From assembly GCA_002375495.1 (NCBI GenBank), contig DFLU01000012.1, positions 748,269-812,268 of the forward strand: 64,000 bases of DNA. The letters run 5' to 3'. A program made the position numbers and the translations under genes. Origin of the DNA: Flavobacteriaceae bacterium UBA3611. GTDB taxonomy: Bacteria; Bacteroidota; Bacteroidia; Flavobacteriales; Flavobacteriaceae. Positions 23,102-30,458 of the stretch are shown piece after piece. Position 1 is the first letter of the stretch. Every line of letters starts with the position of its first letter. Below the pieces are notes generated by a model, which was not told the origin of the DNA, did not search any database, and saw only the letters and a program-made list of their open reading frames with translations.

Positions 23102-23625
23102 AAATAGTGCTTTTTGGCCCTGAATCTACAGGTAAAACTACCTTGGCTACACAATTGGCGGCCCATTATACTTCAGAATGGGTGCCAGAATACATGCGCA
23201 CCTATCTTCAAGACAAGTGGGATCGTGAGAAAGAAACAATTTCAAAAGAAGATCTTCTCCCCATTGCCAAAGGGCAAATACGTTTAGAGAATAATTTGGC
23301 GAAATCTACTAGCGATTATTTGTTTTGTGATACAAACTTATTAGAACTACAAGTATATTGCGAGTATTATTACAATGGTTGGTGTCCGACAGAAATTGCA
23401 ACCGCGGTACACAACCATCAGTACCACTATTACTTTTTAACGGGAATCGATGTGCCTTGGAAGGCAGACGATTTGAGAGATAGACCTTTCGACAGGTCTA
23501 CGTTATTTCGTAATTTTGAAAACGCCCTCAAAGAGCGGAACATTGCATATACGTTGCTGAAGGGCTCGCCCCAAGAACGGTTGCAGAATGCTATCGAAAT
23601 TTTAGACAAAAGATTTACAAAATAA
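23062..23625 (+). CDS. NadR-type ATPase/kinase
   Basis: 187 residues with a P-loop GPESTGKTTLA (about 19-29), as in the ribosylnicotinamide kinase domain of NadR, plus FCDTNLLELQVYCEYY and RDRPFDRSTLF, also typical of that domain. The nucleotidyltransferase and HTH domains of full NadR are absent. Start at 23062 (MEKIFEQQP), inside the end of the transporter gene. It probably phosphorylates the imported vitamin to trap it; the substrate (nicotinamide riboside or thiamine) is unresolved. Confidence 0.8.
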   Translation: MEKIFEQQPSDCLKIVLFGPESTGKTTLATQLAAHYTSEWVPEYMRTYLQDKWDREKETISKEDLLPIAKGQIRLENNLAKSTSDYLFCDTNLLELQVYCEYYYNGWCPTEIATAVHNHQYHYYFLTGIDVPWKADDLRDRPFDRSTLFRNFENALKERNIAYTLLKGSPQERLQNAIEILDKRFTK

Positions 23626-23628
23626 TAG

Positions 23629-25158
23629 ATGCTTAACGAAAAAGATATTGCCCAAATTGAAGAACATGGGCTTACCCTTCAACAGGTAGTTCGACAATTG
23701 GAACAATTCGCCAAGGGAATTCCTCCTACCCATGTTGTAACGGCTGCAACTATTGGCAATGGTATTGAAAAATTCAGCAGTGAAGAAGAAAAAGAACTCA
23801 TTGCACTTTACGAAAAACGAAAAAAAGATAAAACCATTGTAAAATTTGTACCTGCCTCTGGAGCAGCCACCCGGATGTTCAAGTTTTTATTTGAGTTTCT
23901 GAACACCTTCAATCCTGAAAAAGAAACGTTCAACAAGTTTGTGAAAAGTGGAAATTTCAAGCAGTTAGAAACCTTCGCTAATTCGTTAAAAGACTTTCCG
24001 TTTGTAAATAGTGTGCGAAAAAAAATACGTGAAAATTATCCTGAATACAAACAGAGTAAAAAGGGGGAGCGATTACAGTACTTTGTAAAGAGCATGCTGG
24101 AAGAGAAAGGCCTTAATTTTTCAAAATTGCCAAAAGGGCTAATACCATTTCATAAATACGCCAAATATGCAACCACCGCCTTTGAAGAACAATTGTATGA
24201 AGCCGCTTTTTATGCAACTAGTAAAAACGACGCCTATCTACATTTTACTTTTTCTGAAGCACACGTGCCTTTCTTCAAAGAAAAATTTGAAGCAGTAAAG
24301 AGAAGGGTTCGGAAGCGAACTAAAAAGAACTTTCATGTTTCCTATTCGTTTCAGAAAACAGCATCCGATACGATTGCTGTAACTCCAGAGAACAAACCCA
24401 TTCGCGATAGTCATGGTAAATTGGTGTTCAGGCCTTCGGGGCATGGCGCGCTTTTGGATAATTTGAATGATGTTGAAGCCGACATCATCTTTATAAAAAA
24501 TATTGACAATGTAGTTGCGCAAGATTATGTTGATGACACGGTGGAGTATAAAAAAATGCTCGCTGGAAAACTGTTACAAGTACAAGAGCGGGTTTTTCAT
24601 TATGTCGCACTGCTGAAGGATGAAAAAGAAACTCCAGAACAAATTGCTGATTTAAAATCGCTGCTGTGGAATGACCTGAATATTAAAGATATTCCGAGTT
24701 CCAGAAAGGAGCTTATCACTCTCTTGAACAGGCCTATTCGCGTGTGCGGAGTTGTTAGAAATACCGGAGCTCCAGGAGGTGGACCATTCTGGGTTAAAAA
24801 CGCTCTGGGTGAAATAAGCCTTCAAATTGTTGAAATGGCCCAAATTGACCGTACCGACGCCAGACAAGCACATGTAGTGAGCGAAGCAACCCATTTTAAC
24901 CCGGTAGACCTTGTTTGTGGGGTAAAAAACTACGAAGGAGCTAAATTTGACTTGAAACGGTATTGTGATCCCAATACTGGGTTTATTTCAGAAAAATCAC
25001 AAGACGGAAAGCCGTTAAAGGCACTAGAGCTCCCTGGACTGTGGAATGGAGCTATGGCCAAGTGGAATACTATTTTTATAGAAGTGCCGCTGAGTACATT
25101 TAACCCAGTGAAAACGGTGAATGACCTGCTTCAAAAAGAACACCGCCCCAACGCCTAA
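23629..25158 (+). CDS. DUF4301 family protein
   Basis: 509 residues. IVKFVPASGAATRMFKFL (about 71-88) is a family hallmark reminiscent of a sugar-nucleotidyltransferase GxGxxTRM loop. Later conserved blocks are FRPSGHGALLDNLND (about 264-278), DIIFIKNIDNVVAQD and GVVRNTGAPGGGPFWV (about 375-390). The fold is probably GT-A-like nucleotidyl transferase, but the reaction is unknown. It follows the kinase gene by 3 bp and shares one base of its stop with the start of arfB, so it belongs to the same operon. Confidence 0.8.
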   Translation: MLNEKDIAQIEEHGLTLQQVVRQLEQFAKGIPPTHVVTAATIGNGIEKFSSEEEKELIALYEKRKKDKTIVKFVPASGAATRMFKFLFEFLNTFNPEKETFNKFVKSGNFKQLETFANSLKDFPFVNSVRKKIRENYPEYKQSKKGERLQYFVKSMLEEKGLNFSKLPKGLIPFHKYAKYATTAFEEQLYEAAFYATSKNDAYLHFTFSEAHVPFFKEKFEAVKRRVRKRTKKNFHVSYSFQKTASDTIAVTPENKPIRDSHGKLVFRPSGHGALLDNLNDVEADIIFIKNIDNVVAQDYVDDTVEYKKMLAGKLLQVQERVFHYVALLKDEKETPEQIADLKSLLWNDLNIKDIPSSRKELITLLNRPIRVCGVVRNTGAPGGGPFWVKNALGEISLQIVEMAQIDRTDARQAHVVSEATHFNPVDLVCGVKNYEGAKFDLKRYCDPNTGFISEKSQDGKPLKALELPGLWNGAMAKWNTIFIEVPLSTFNPVKTVNDLLQKEHRPNA

Positions 25159-25559
25159 TGAAAACTGAAATTCTTTTAAAAGAACTGCAGTTTAAGGCCA
25201 TTAGAAGTAGTGGCCCGGGAGGACAGCACGTAAACAAAACAGCTTCAAAAATTGAACTACAATTTAATATAGCAACTTCTGAAGGTTTGTCTGATATTGA
25301 AAAGCAACAGCTTAAGAAAAACTTGCAAAGTAGGCTTACACAAGAAGATGTATTGATTTTACAATGCGGTGATACACGAAGCCAACACCGCAATAAAACG
25401 ATTGTGACGAAACGATTTTTGAGTTTGATTGAAGTTGGGGTTAAAATCCCCAAACGGCGCAAAAAGACCAAGCCTTCAAAATCTGCCATCGAAAAACGTC
25501 TGCGGCAAAAAAAGCAGCAGGCACTTAAAAAACAACAAAGAAAACCTCCTCCTCTCTAA
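25158..25559 (+). CDS. arfB: Release-factor-like peptidyl-tRNA hydrolase (ArfB/YaeJ type)
   Basis: 133-residue protein with the catalytic GGQ in SSGPGGQHVNKTASKIEL (about 17-34), which hydrolyses peptidyl-tRNA on stalled ribosomes. The C-terminal tail (about 95-133) is highly basic (RRKKTKPSKSAIEKRLRQKK), as needed to enter the empty mRNA channel. No codon-recognition domain, so it is not a true release factor. Starts in the TAATG overlap with DUF4301. Confidence 0.9.
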   Translation: MKTEILLKELQFKAIRSSGPGGQHVNKTASKIELQFNIATSEGLSDIEKQQLKKNLQSRLTQEDVLILQCGDTRSQHRNKTIVTKRFLSLIEVGVKIPKRRKKTKPSKSAIEKRLRQKKQQALKKQQRKPPPL

Positions 25560-25591
25560 TTAGAGAAAACAAAAAGTGTTTCTTTTTTACA

Positions 25592-25603
25592 CAGGTGTAC
25601 CTG
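25592..25603. promoter_or_regulatory. Candidate upstream activator site, CAGGT-GT-ACCTG
   Basis: A perfect 5-bp inverted repeat about 97 bp upstream of the possible sigma-54 promoter at 25700. That is the usual distance for an NtrC-type activator, and one is encoded just downstream. A second dyad, ACAACA...TGTTGT, lies near 25655-25677. Confidence 0.35.
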
Positions 25604-25699
25604 CAAATACACACATTCTAATATTTCTAATTTTGCCGAGTTTTATACAACTACCACAACATCAGGCTTTTGTTGTTAATTGATTGGGTGTGTCTAGTT

Positions 25700-25715
25700 T
25701 GGCGCGAAAGTTTCT
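25700..25715 (+). promoter_or_regulatory. Possible sigma-54 promoter
   Basis: TGGCGCG-AAAG-TTTCT compared with the consensus TGGCACG-N4-TTGCW. The -24 element has one mismatch. The -12 element has TTTC in place of TTGC, a costly change. The spacing is exact. About 52 bp upstream of the secreted protein start. Confidence 0.4.
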
Positions 25716-25766
25716 ATATAGGTATTGAACGTGAAAGCGCTCATAACAAACAGAAGGCCCCAACCT

Positions 25767-26069
25767 ATGAGAAAGATAATTTTGGTATTGATATTTTCCA
25801 TCGGAATGATATCTACTTATGCAGTACCAACCATCAATGCTGAAGCTAACTTCACATCCCAACAAGAGCTTCAGAAATACGCAGAAGTGAAGGTTTCTGA
25901 ATTACCCCAGCATGTGAAAGATGCCGTAGCAAAAGATTTTGAGGGTGCTACCATCAACAAGGCTTACAAATCTGAAAAAGGTGAATTCAAACTAGTAATT
26001 TCTACCGCAGATGGCGAAAGCCAAACCTTGCATGCCAACAGCAAGGGCGAGTGGATTGAAAAGCAGTAA
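25767..26069 (+). CDS. Small secreted protein, PepSY-like
   Basis: 100 residues with a signal peptide (MRKIILVLIFSIGMISTYA). The mature part has an ELPQHVKDAVAKDFEGATINKAYK segment (about 45-68) like PepSY-like/DUF2874 proteins, then a beta-rich end. Start at 25767, the Met before the signal peptide; the frame from 25725 adds a non-signal stretch. It has a strong terminator of its own and a possible sigma-54 promoter, and precedes a sigma-54 response regulator. It may be a target or periplasmic partner of that system; this is inference. Confidence 0.72.
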   Translation: MRKIILVLIFSIGMISTYAVPTINAEANFTSQQELQKYAEVKVSELPQHVKDAVAKDFEGATINKAYKSEKGEFKLVISTADGESQTLHANSKGEWIEKQ

Positions 26070-26102
26070 GCTGCAGGTATTTTTAGATTCAATACTTCGC
26101 GT

Positions 26103-26130
26103 GGGTGCCCTTTGGGGCACCCTTTTTTTA
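26103..26130 (+). terminator. Terminator of the small secreted protein gene
   Basis: Perfect 8-bp stem GGGTGCCC-TTTG-GGGCACCC followed by seven T. Confidence 0.92.
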
Positions 26131-26224
26131 TAGCACTTTTGCTTCCTTTTACTCCACTAATTAATATACTATTCACATTAAATCTCCATCATATTCTTTA
26201 TTTTTACCTTATTGAATCTAAACG

Positions 26225-27574
26225 ATGAGTCAACATATTTTAATAGTTGAAGATGATGTGGCTTTTGCTGCCATGCTCAGTGCTTTCTTAGAGCGAAACG
26301 AGCGTACGGTGAAAACTGTACACAATGGTATGGATGCCAAAAAAGTCTTGGCCGATAGTGCTTTTGAAGTGGTCATCACCGATCTTAAATTGCCAGATAC
26401 AACGGGAATTGAATTATTGGAATATTGCAAAGAAACCGCGCCCGGTACTAGAGTGCTTATCATGACAGGCTATGCCGATGTAACCTCAGCCGTAGACGCT
26501 ATAAAAAAAGGAGCTATCGATTATATCTCGAAACCTTTTCGTCCCGAAGAATTACTTATGGTGCTCGAACAATCTGAAAATGTACCAGAAGTCGCTTCCT
26601 CGGCTGTGCCTTCAACGAACGCTAAAGTAACACATACCAAAACTATCGACCTGCCCTTTGTAAAGGGGATTAGTGAAGTTTCTAAAAAATTTAATGAGTA
26701 CGTCCAGTTGGTAGGGCCAACCAATATGTGTGTGCTTATACAAGGGGAAAGTGGTACCGGAAAAGAAGTTGCCGCCAAAGCAATTCACGATTCAAGTATG
26801 CGGCATGATAAGCCTTTTATTGCAGTAGATTGTGGTGCTATTCCGAAAGAGATTGCAGCAAGTGAATTTTTTGGGCATGTAAAAGGAAGCTTTACAGGGG
26901 CAGTAAATGATAAAATAGGTCATTTTCAAGCGGCAGATGGAGGTACACTCTTCTTAGATGAGGTAGGAAATTTATCGTACGAAAATCAAATCCAGTTGTT
27001 GCGTGCACTTCAAGAGCGCCGTATTAAACCGGTGGGTAGCAATGCCGAAATTGAGGTTGACCTTCGAATTATTTCTGCGACCAATGAAGATCTTACCAAA
27101 GCTGTGAACGAAGGAACTTTCCGGGAAGATCTCTACCATAGACTGAATGAATTTTCAGTACACATACCATCGCTCCACGAGCGGAAGGACGATTTGTTCT
27201 TATTTACCGAATTTTTCCTGAACCAAGCCAATATAGCTTTGGGCAAACAAATTAAAGGCTTCGATAAGATGGTTGAAACGGCATTTAAAAAATATTCGTG
27301 GCCAGGGAATCTCCGTGAATTAAAAAATGTAATCAAACGAGCGGTATTGTTGGCTACGGGAAATACGATCACGCTAGATGTGATTCCGAGAGAAGTGCTT
27401 GCTGAAAGCGAAAAACCGGCAAAAAAGGATTTTTCAAAAGATACAAACGAGAAGCTGCTTATTATTAACGCACTTAAAGAAGCAGATAATAATAAAGCAA
27501 AAGCCGCTAGACTACTTAATATTACTAGAAAAACACTCTACAATAAGTTGAAACATTACGAAATACAACTTTAA
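26225..27574 (+). CDS. Sigma-54-dependent response regulator (NtrC family)
   Basis: 449 residues in three parts. The receiver domain (1-120) has its phospho-acceptor D53 in VITDLKLP and the lysine in ISKPF. The AAA+ domain has Walker A GESGTGKE (174-181), Walker B TLFLDE (241-246) and the sigma-54 contact loop GSFTGA (221-226), where Ser replaces the more common Ala. The C-terminal Fis-type HTH reads NKAKAARLLNITRKTLYNKL. It activates transcription by sigma-54 RNA polymerase. It is convergent with, and overlaps by 4 bp, the hybrid kinase gene that may be its partner. Confidence 0.93.
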   Translation: MSQHILIVEDDVAFAAMLSAFLERNERTVKTVHNGMDAKKVLADSAFEVVITDLKLPDTTGIELLEYCKETAPGTRVLIMTGYADVTSAVDAIKKGAIDYISKPFRPEELLMVLEQSENVPEVASSAVPSTNAKVTHTKTIDLPFVKGISEVSKKFNEYVQLVGPTNMCVLIQGESGTGKEVAAKAIHDSSMRHDKPFIAVDCGAIPKEIAASEFFGHVKGSFTGAVNDKIGHFQAADGGTLFLDEVGNLSYENQIQLLRALQERRIKPVGSNAEIEVDLRIISATNEDLTKAVNEGTFREDLYHRLNEFSVHIPSLHERKDDLFLFTEFFLNQANIALGKQIKGFDKMVETAFKKYSWPGNLRELKNVIKRAVLLATGNTITLDVIPREVLAESEKPAKKDFSKDTNEKLLIINALKEADNNKAKAARLLNITRKTLYNKLKHYEIQL

Positions 27575-30018
27575 TTTATTTCATTTTCCAAAGCTGCTAC
27601 CAAGGTGGCTATTTCTGTCTCAAGTTTCTCAAATAGCGCTGTTAAATCGCTTCCAGGTGCTGTTATAAGTTCTAGCTGCTCTAGCACCGAAACTACCTGC
27701 TTGGCTTCAATCTGACGCGTCATTGTTAATTTTCGGTGGGAAATAGCGTTGATGGTTTCAATGTCTTCGTTGGCTAATGCTACGCGCATGGTTTCCATAT
27801 CGGTATGTGTTTGGACTAAAAAGACGGAAAGAATCTCGTTCAGCGCTTTTTTGTCGGTGAGAAACGACTTCAACATAGAGAGATTGTACACAGCATCTGT
27901 ATCTGTTTGTTTTTGGTTGGGGGTTTCCTCTAGTGTAGTTCCAGTTTCAAACAAAGAGTGAAGAGTGTTTAGCAATGCGCTTTTGTGGAAAGGTTTGTAT
28001 AAAACTTCGCAGAACCCTGCATCGAGATAATGGTCAGTTTTAAGAGATTGATTACCTGTCATCGCAATAATAGGTTGATTTTTATGGCCAAGTGCTTTGC
28101 TTTTTTGAAGTGACGCCAATACATCAAATCCGTTGGTTTCGGGCATTTGGATGTCGGTAAGTACAAAATCATAGTCTACAGCCCCTGCAACAGTTTCGAA
28201 CTCAGAAAATTTCTCGAAAGCCGTACAGGTGATTCCTTCTTGTTCTAAAACCTCTTGAAGTAACGAACGCATCGAGGGGTCGTCATCAAAAACTATTGCA
28301 CTTAAACCTTTTTCTTCCAGCTTAGAAGCATGTGTTTTGATAGGTTCTGATGCAGGTACTTCCATTTCAGACACTTGTTCTAATGGAAGTATCACTGAAA
28401 ACGAACTTCCCTTCTCCAATTCGCTGATTACCGAAATGGATCCGCCGAGTAAACCCGACAGTTTTTTAGAGATCGCAAGGCCCAATCCGGTACCTCCAAA
28501 CTTGCTGGAGGTATCTTCTTCGGCTTGTGTAAATTCTTTAAAAATAAGTTCTTGTTTTTCTGCTGAAATCCCTATACCCGTATCCTTTACTGTAATTTTT
28601 ACATGCGTCTTGTTGGCCGATTCAGAAACGATTTCAGCAATAATAGAAACCGTGCCCCGCTCTGTAAATTTAAAAGCATTACTTACCAAATTGAGCACGA
28701 TTTGACGTATACGCAGGGGGTCACTCTTAAAATAACGCGATTGTAGCTGCTCTTCTATGGCGAAATGCAACCCTACTGATTTGTCTGTGTACCGGTCTTT
28801 TACAGCTTGTCCAGATTCTTGTAAAATATTGTACAGAGAAAAAGGAACGTGTTCTATTTTTAATTTACCCGCTTCCAGCTTCGAGAAATCTAACAAGTCG
28901 TTTACCAATTCTGTAATAAAACGGGAGCCACTTGCAATTTGGGCAGTGTAATACGATTGCTTTTCGGTGAGTTCGGTATTCTGAAATAATTCGGTGTATC
29001 CTGAAATGGTATGTAGGGGAGTTTTCAGGTCATGACTCACGGTGGCTATCAATTGTTCTCTACTTCGCAAGACTTCTTCGGTGGTTTCTTTAGCGAGGCG
29101 AAGCTTTTTCCGAAGCTTTTCAGCTTTGAAGAAATCTGAAATAATGATGTATGAAAATAGTAGAATGACTATAAGGCCAACAATACCTGAAATTTTCAGT
29201 ACGCTGCTGGCTTTTTCCATCGAGCGTTGCTGAACGGTTTTTTCATTTAAATAATTTTCGGTAATCTTCTGGTCGAAGCTGGTAATGAGTTCTTGAAGAT
29301 TTTTTGAGATTACCAGATCGTTTGCGATCAGTTCGGCTTCCCGAATCTTAAGTTCTTCTTGATTTTTATTCCGAAGATATTTTGCTTCGGCCACAATATA
29401 GCGGGTCACAGCAATAGTTGAATCGATGAGACGTGCATCTACTTTTACCGTGTCTAATCCCTGAATTGAATTCATTAATTTTAAAAGTCGTTGTTTAGCT
29501 TCACGCTCTCCACGGCTCATTCGCTCGTTTCTGTAAAAATTATTGAAAGTTAATTTTCCAGTACTGTTCTCCAGGCGGTCGAGTTCTTGAAGGATGTCAT
29601 CTAGCGAAGAATCCTGGTTCATTTCCATAGAAAGTTCGCGGAGTTCAATGATGTTTTTATTTTTGGAAATGAGCAAACGCTTAATGCTGTCTAATTGCAG
29701 TTTTTGATCTTCATCTTGGGTAGATTTTCTGAAATCGGCTATCGATTGATAGAGGGAGTCTACCTGTGTTTGGAACCGTTCAAAATCTTTTTCGTCTTCA
29801 GAAAGCAATGCTAGTCTCGAGAAACTATCGGTTTCATATACCAAATTAATGAGCGAACCTGTTTCGACTACTTTTTTGCCATCATTATTGTTGGCGGCAT
29901 CTAAATACAGCCTTAATTCAGAAAACAAAAACACGCTCACAATCACTGCCAGTGCCGCCAAAACGAGGTAACTTACAATAATCTTAAGGGGAAAACGAGT
30001 TTTAATAGGTTTGTTCAT
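27571..30018 (-). CDS. Hybrid sensor histidine kinase with receiver and HPt domains
   Basis: 815 residues. Membrane helices at about 12-34 and 274-296 bracket a helical, coiled-coil-rich periplasmic sensor of about 240 residues. The HisKA domain carries H329 in ATVSHDLKTPLH; the HATPase has NLVSNAFKF, DTGIGI and FGGTGLGLAI. The receiver aspartate is D622 in LTDIQMPETNG and the C-terminal HPt histidine is H761 in NAISHRKLTM. The start at 30018 (MNKPIKTR) is chosen because the 59-codon upstream extension would run through the TPP riboswitch on the other strand. It probably signals to the convergent response regulator, possibly via its HPt domain. Confidence 0.92.
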   Translation of the reverse strand: MNKPIKTRFPLKIIVSYLVLAALAVIVSVFLFSELRLYLDAANNNDGKKVVETGSLINLVYETDSFSRLALLSEDEKDFERFQTQVDSLYQSIADFRKSTQDEDQKLQLDSIKRLLISKNKNIIELRELSMEMNQDSSLDDILQELDRLENSTGKLTFNNFYRNERMSRGEREAKQRLLKLMNSIQGLDTVKVDARLIDSTIAVTRYIVAEAKYLRNKNQEELKIREAELIANDLVISKNLQELITSFDQKITENYLNEKTVQQRSMEKASSVLKISGIVGLIVILLFSYIIISDFFKAEKLRKKLRLAKETTEEVLRSREQLIATVSHDLKTPLHTISGYTELFQNTELTEKQSYYTAQIASGSRFITELVNDLLDFSKLEAGKLKIEHVPFSLYNILQESGQAVKDRYTDKSVGLHFAIEEQLQSRYFKSDPLRIRQIVLNLVSNAFKFTERGTVSIIAEIVSESANKTHVKITVKDTGIGISAEKQELIFKEFTQAEEDTSSKFGGTGLGLAISKKLSGLLGGSISVISELEKGSSFSVILPLEQVSEMEVPASEPIKTHASKLEEKGLSAIVFDDDPSMRSLLQEVLEQEGITCTAFEKFSEFETVAGAVDYDFVLTDIQMPETNGFDVLASLQKSKALGHKNQPIIAMTGNQSLKTDHYLDAGFCEVLYKPFHKSALLNTLHSLFETGTTLEETPNQKQTDTDAVYNLSMLKSFLTDKKALNEILSVFLVQTHTDMETMRVALANEDIETINAISHRKLTMTRQIEAKQVVSVLEQLELITAPGSDLTALFEKLETEIATLVAALENEIN

Positions 30019-30078
30019 AGCATAGTAAAGATACAGAAAAACACTGCTAAAAATAATGAAATTATCATCTGGCTTCCG

Positions 30079-30086
30079 TACATTTG
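30079..30086 (+). promoter_or_regulatory. Predicted -7 box of the thiamine-receptor transcript
   Basis: TACATTTG, an exact match to TAnnTTTG, about 8 bp before the riboswitch aptamer. The aptamer would therefore start almost at the RNA 5' end. Confidence 0.5.
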
Positions 30087-30093
30087 CGGCACA

Positions 30094-30252
30094 TCTCAAA
30101 GGGGTGCTTGATTGATTGGAGCATAGCGGTTGAAGATTCGAGATTAATGAACTGAAATGTTCGTTCATCGAAAATTGGAAATCAAAATTCAACAATCTTT
30201 TAGGCTGAGATTATACCCATAGAACCTAGAACAGGTAATGCTGTTTAGGAAG
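30094..30252 (+). ncRNA. TPP (thiamine pyrophosphate) riboswitch
   Basis: THI-element consensus pieces in order: GGGGTGC (30100-30106), CTGAGA (30205-30210), TTATACCC (30211-30218), AACCT...CAGGTAATGC (30223-30242) and TTTAGGAA (30244-30251). The GGGT and ACCC pieces can form P2. The P3 stem is unusually long, with about 98 nt between GGGGTGC and CTGAGA including a TGAAC...GTTC hairpin. It lies upstream of a TonB-dependent receptor and should repress it when TPP is abundant. Confidence 0.92.
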
Positions 30253-30458
30253 CCGAGCGTTAAAAAAATGTCCTGTGGACATTTTTAGCGAGGTGCGGGC
30301 AGGCGGGCAGGCGCTTTTTCGTATGTCGCATTAAAAAAATGTCTTGTGGACATTTTTAGCGAGGAGCTTACCGACGAGCTGGAGATATCCTACAGTCGGA
30401 TCATTTTTTAATAACAACAGAATAACGCCCCTTTTATTCGTAAACAAATCTTTTACGA
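30253..30458 (+). promoter_or_regulatory. Expression platform containing two copies of a repeat hairpin
   Basis: Two nearly identical hairpins (30260-30293 and 30331-30364), each with an AAAATGTCC/GGACATTTTT-type stem followed by AGCGAGG, lie directly after the aptamer, separated by a G+C-rich GCAGGCGGGCAGGCG stretch. A further CCGAC...GTCGG stem followed by T6 lies near 30371-30410. Any of these could end transcription. The anti-terminator pairing was not resolved by eye. Confidence 0.55.

Noticed and set aside
30019..30195. N-terminal extension of the hybrid kinase
   Set aside because: The extra 59 codons run through the TPP riboswitch region and precede an obvious N-terminus (MNKP followed by a membrane helix).
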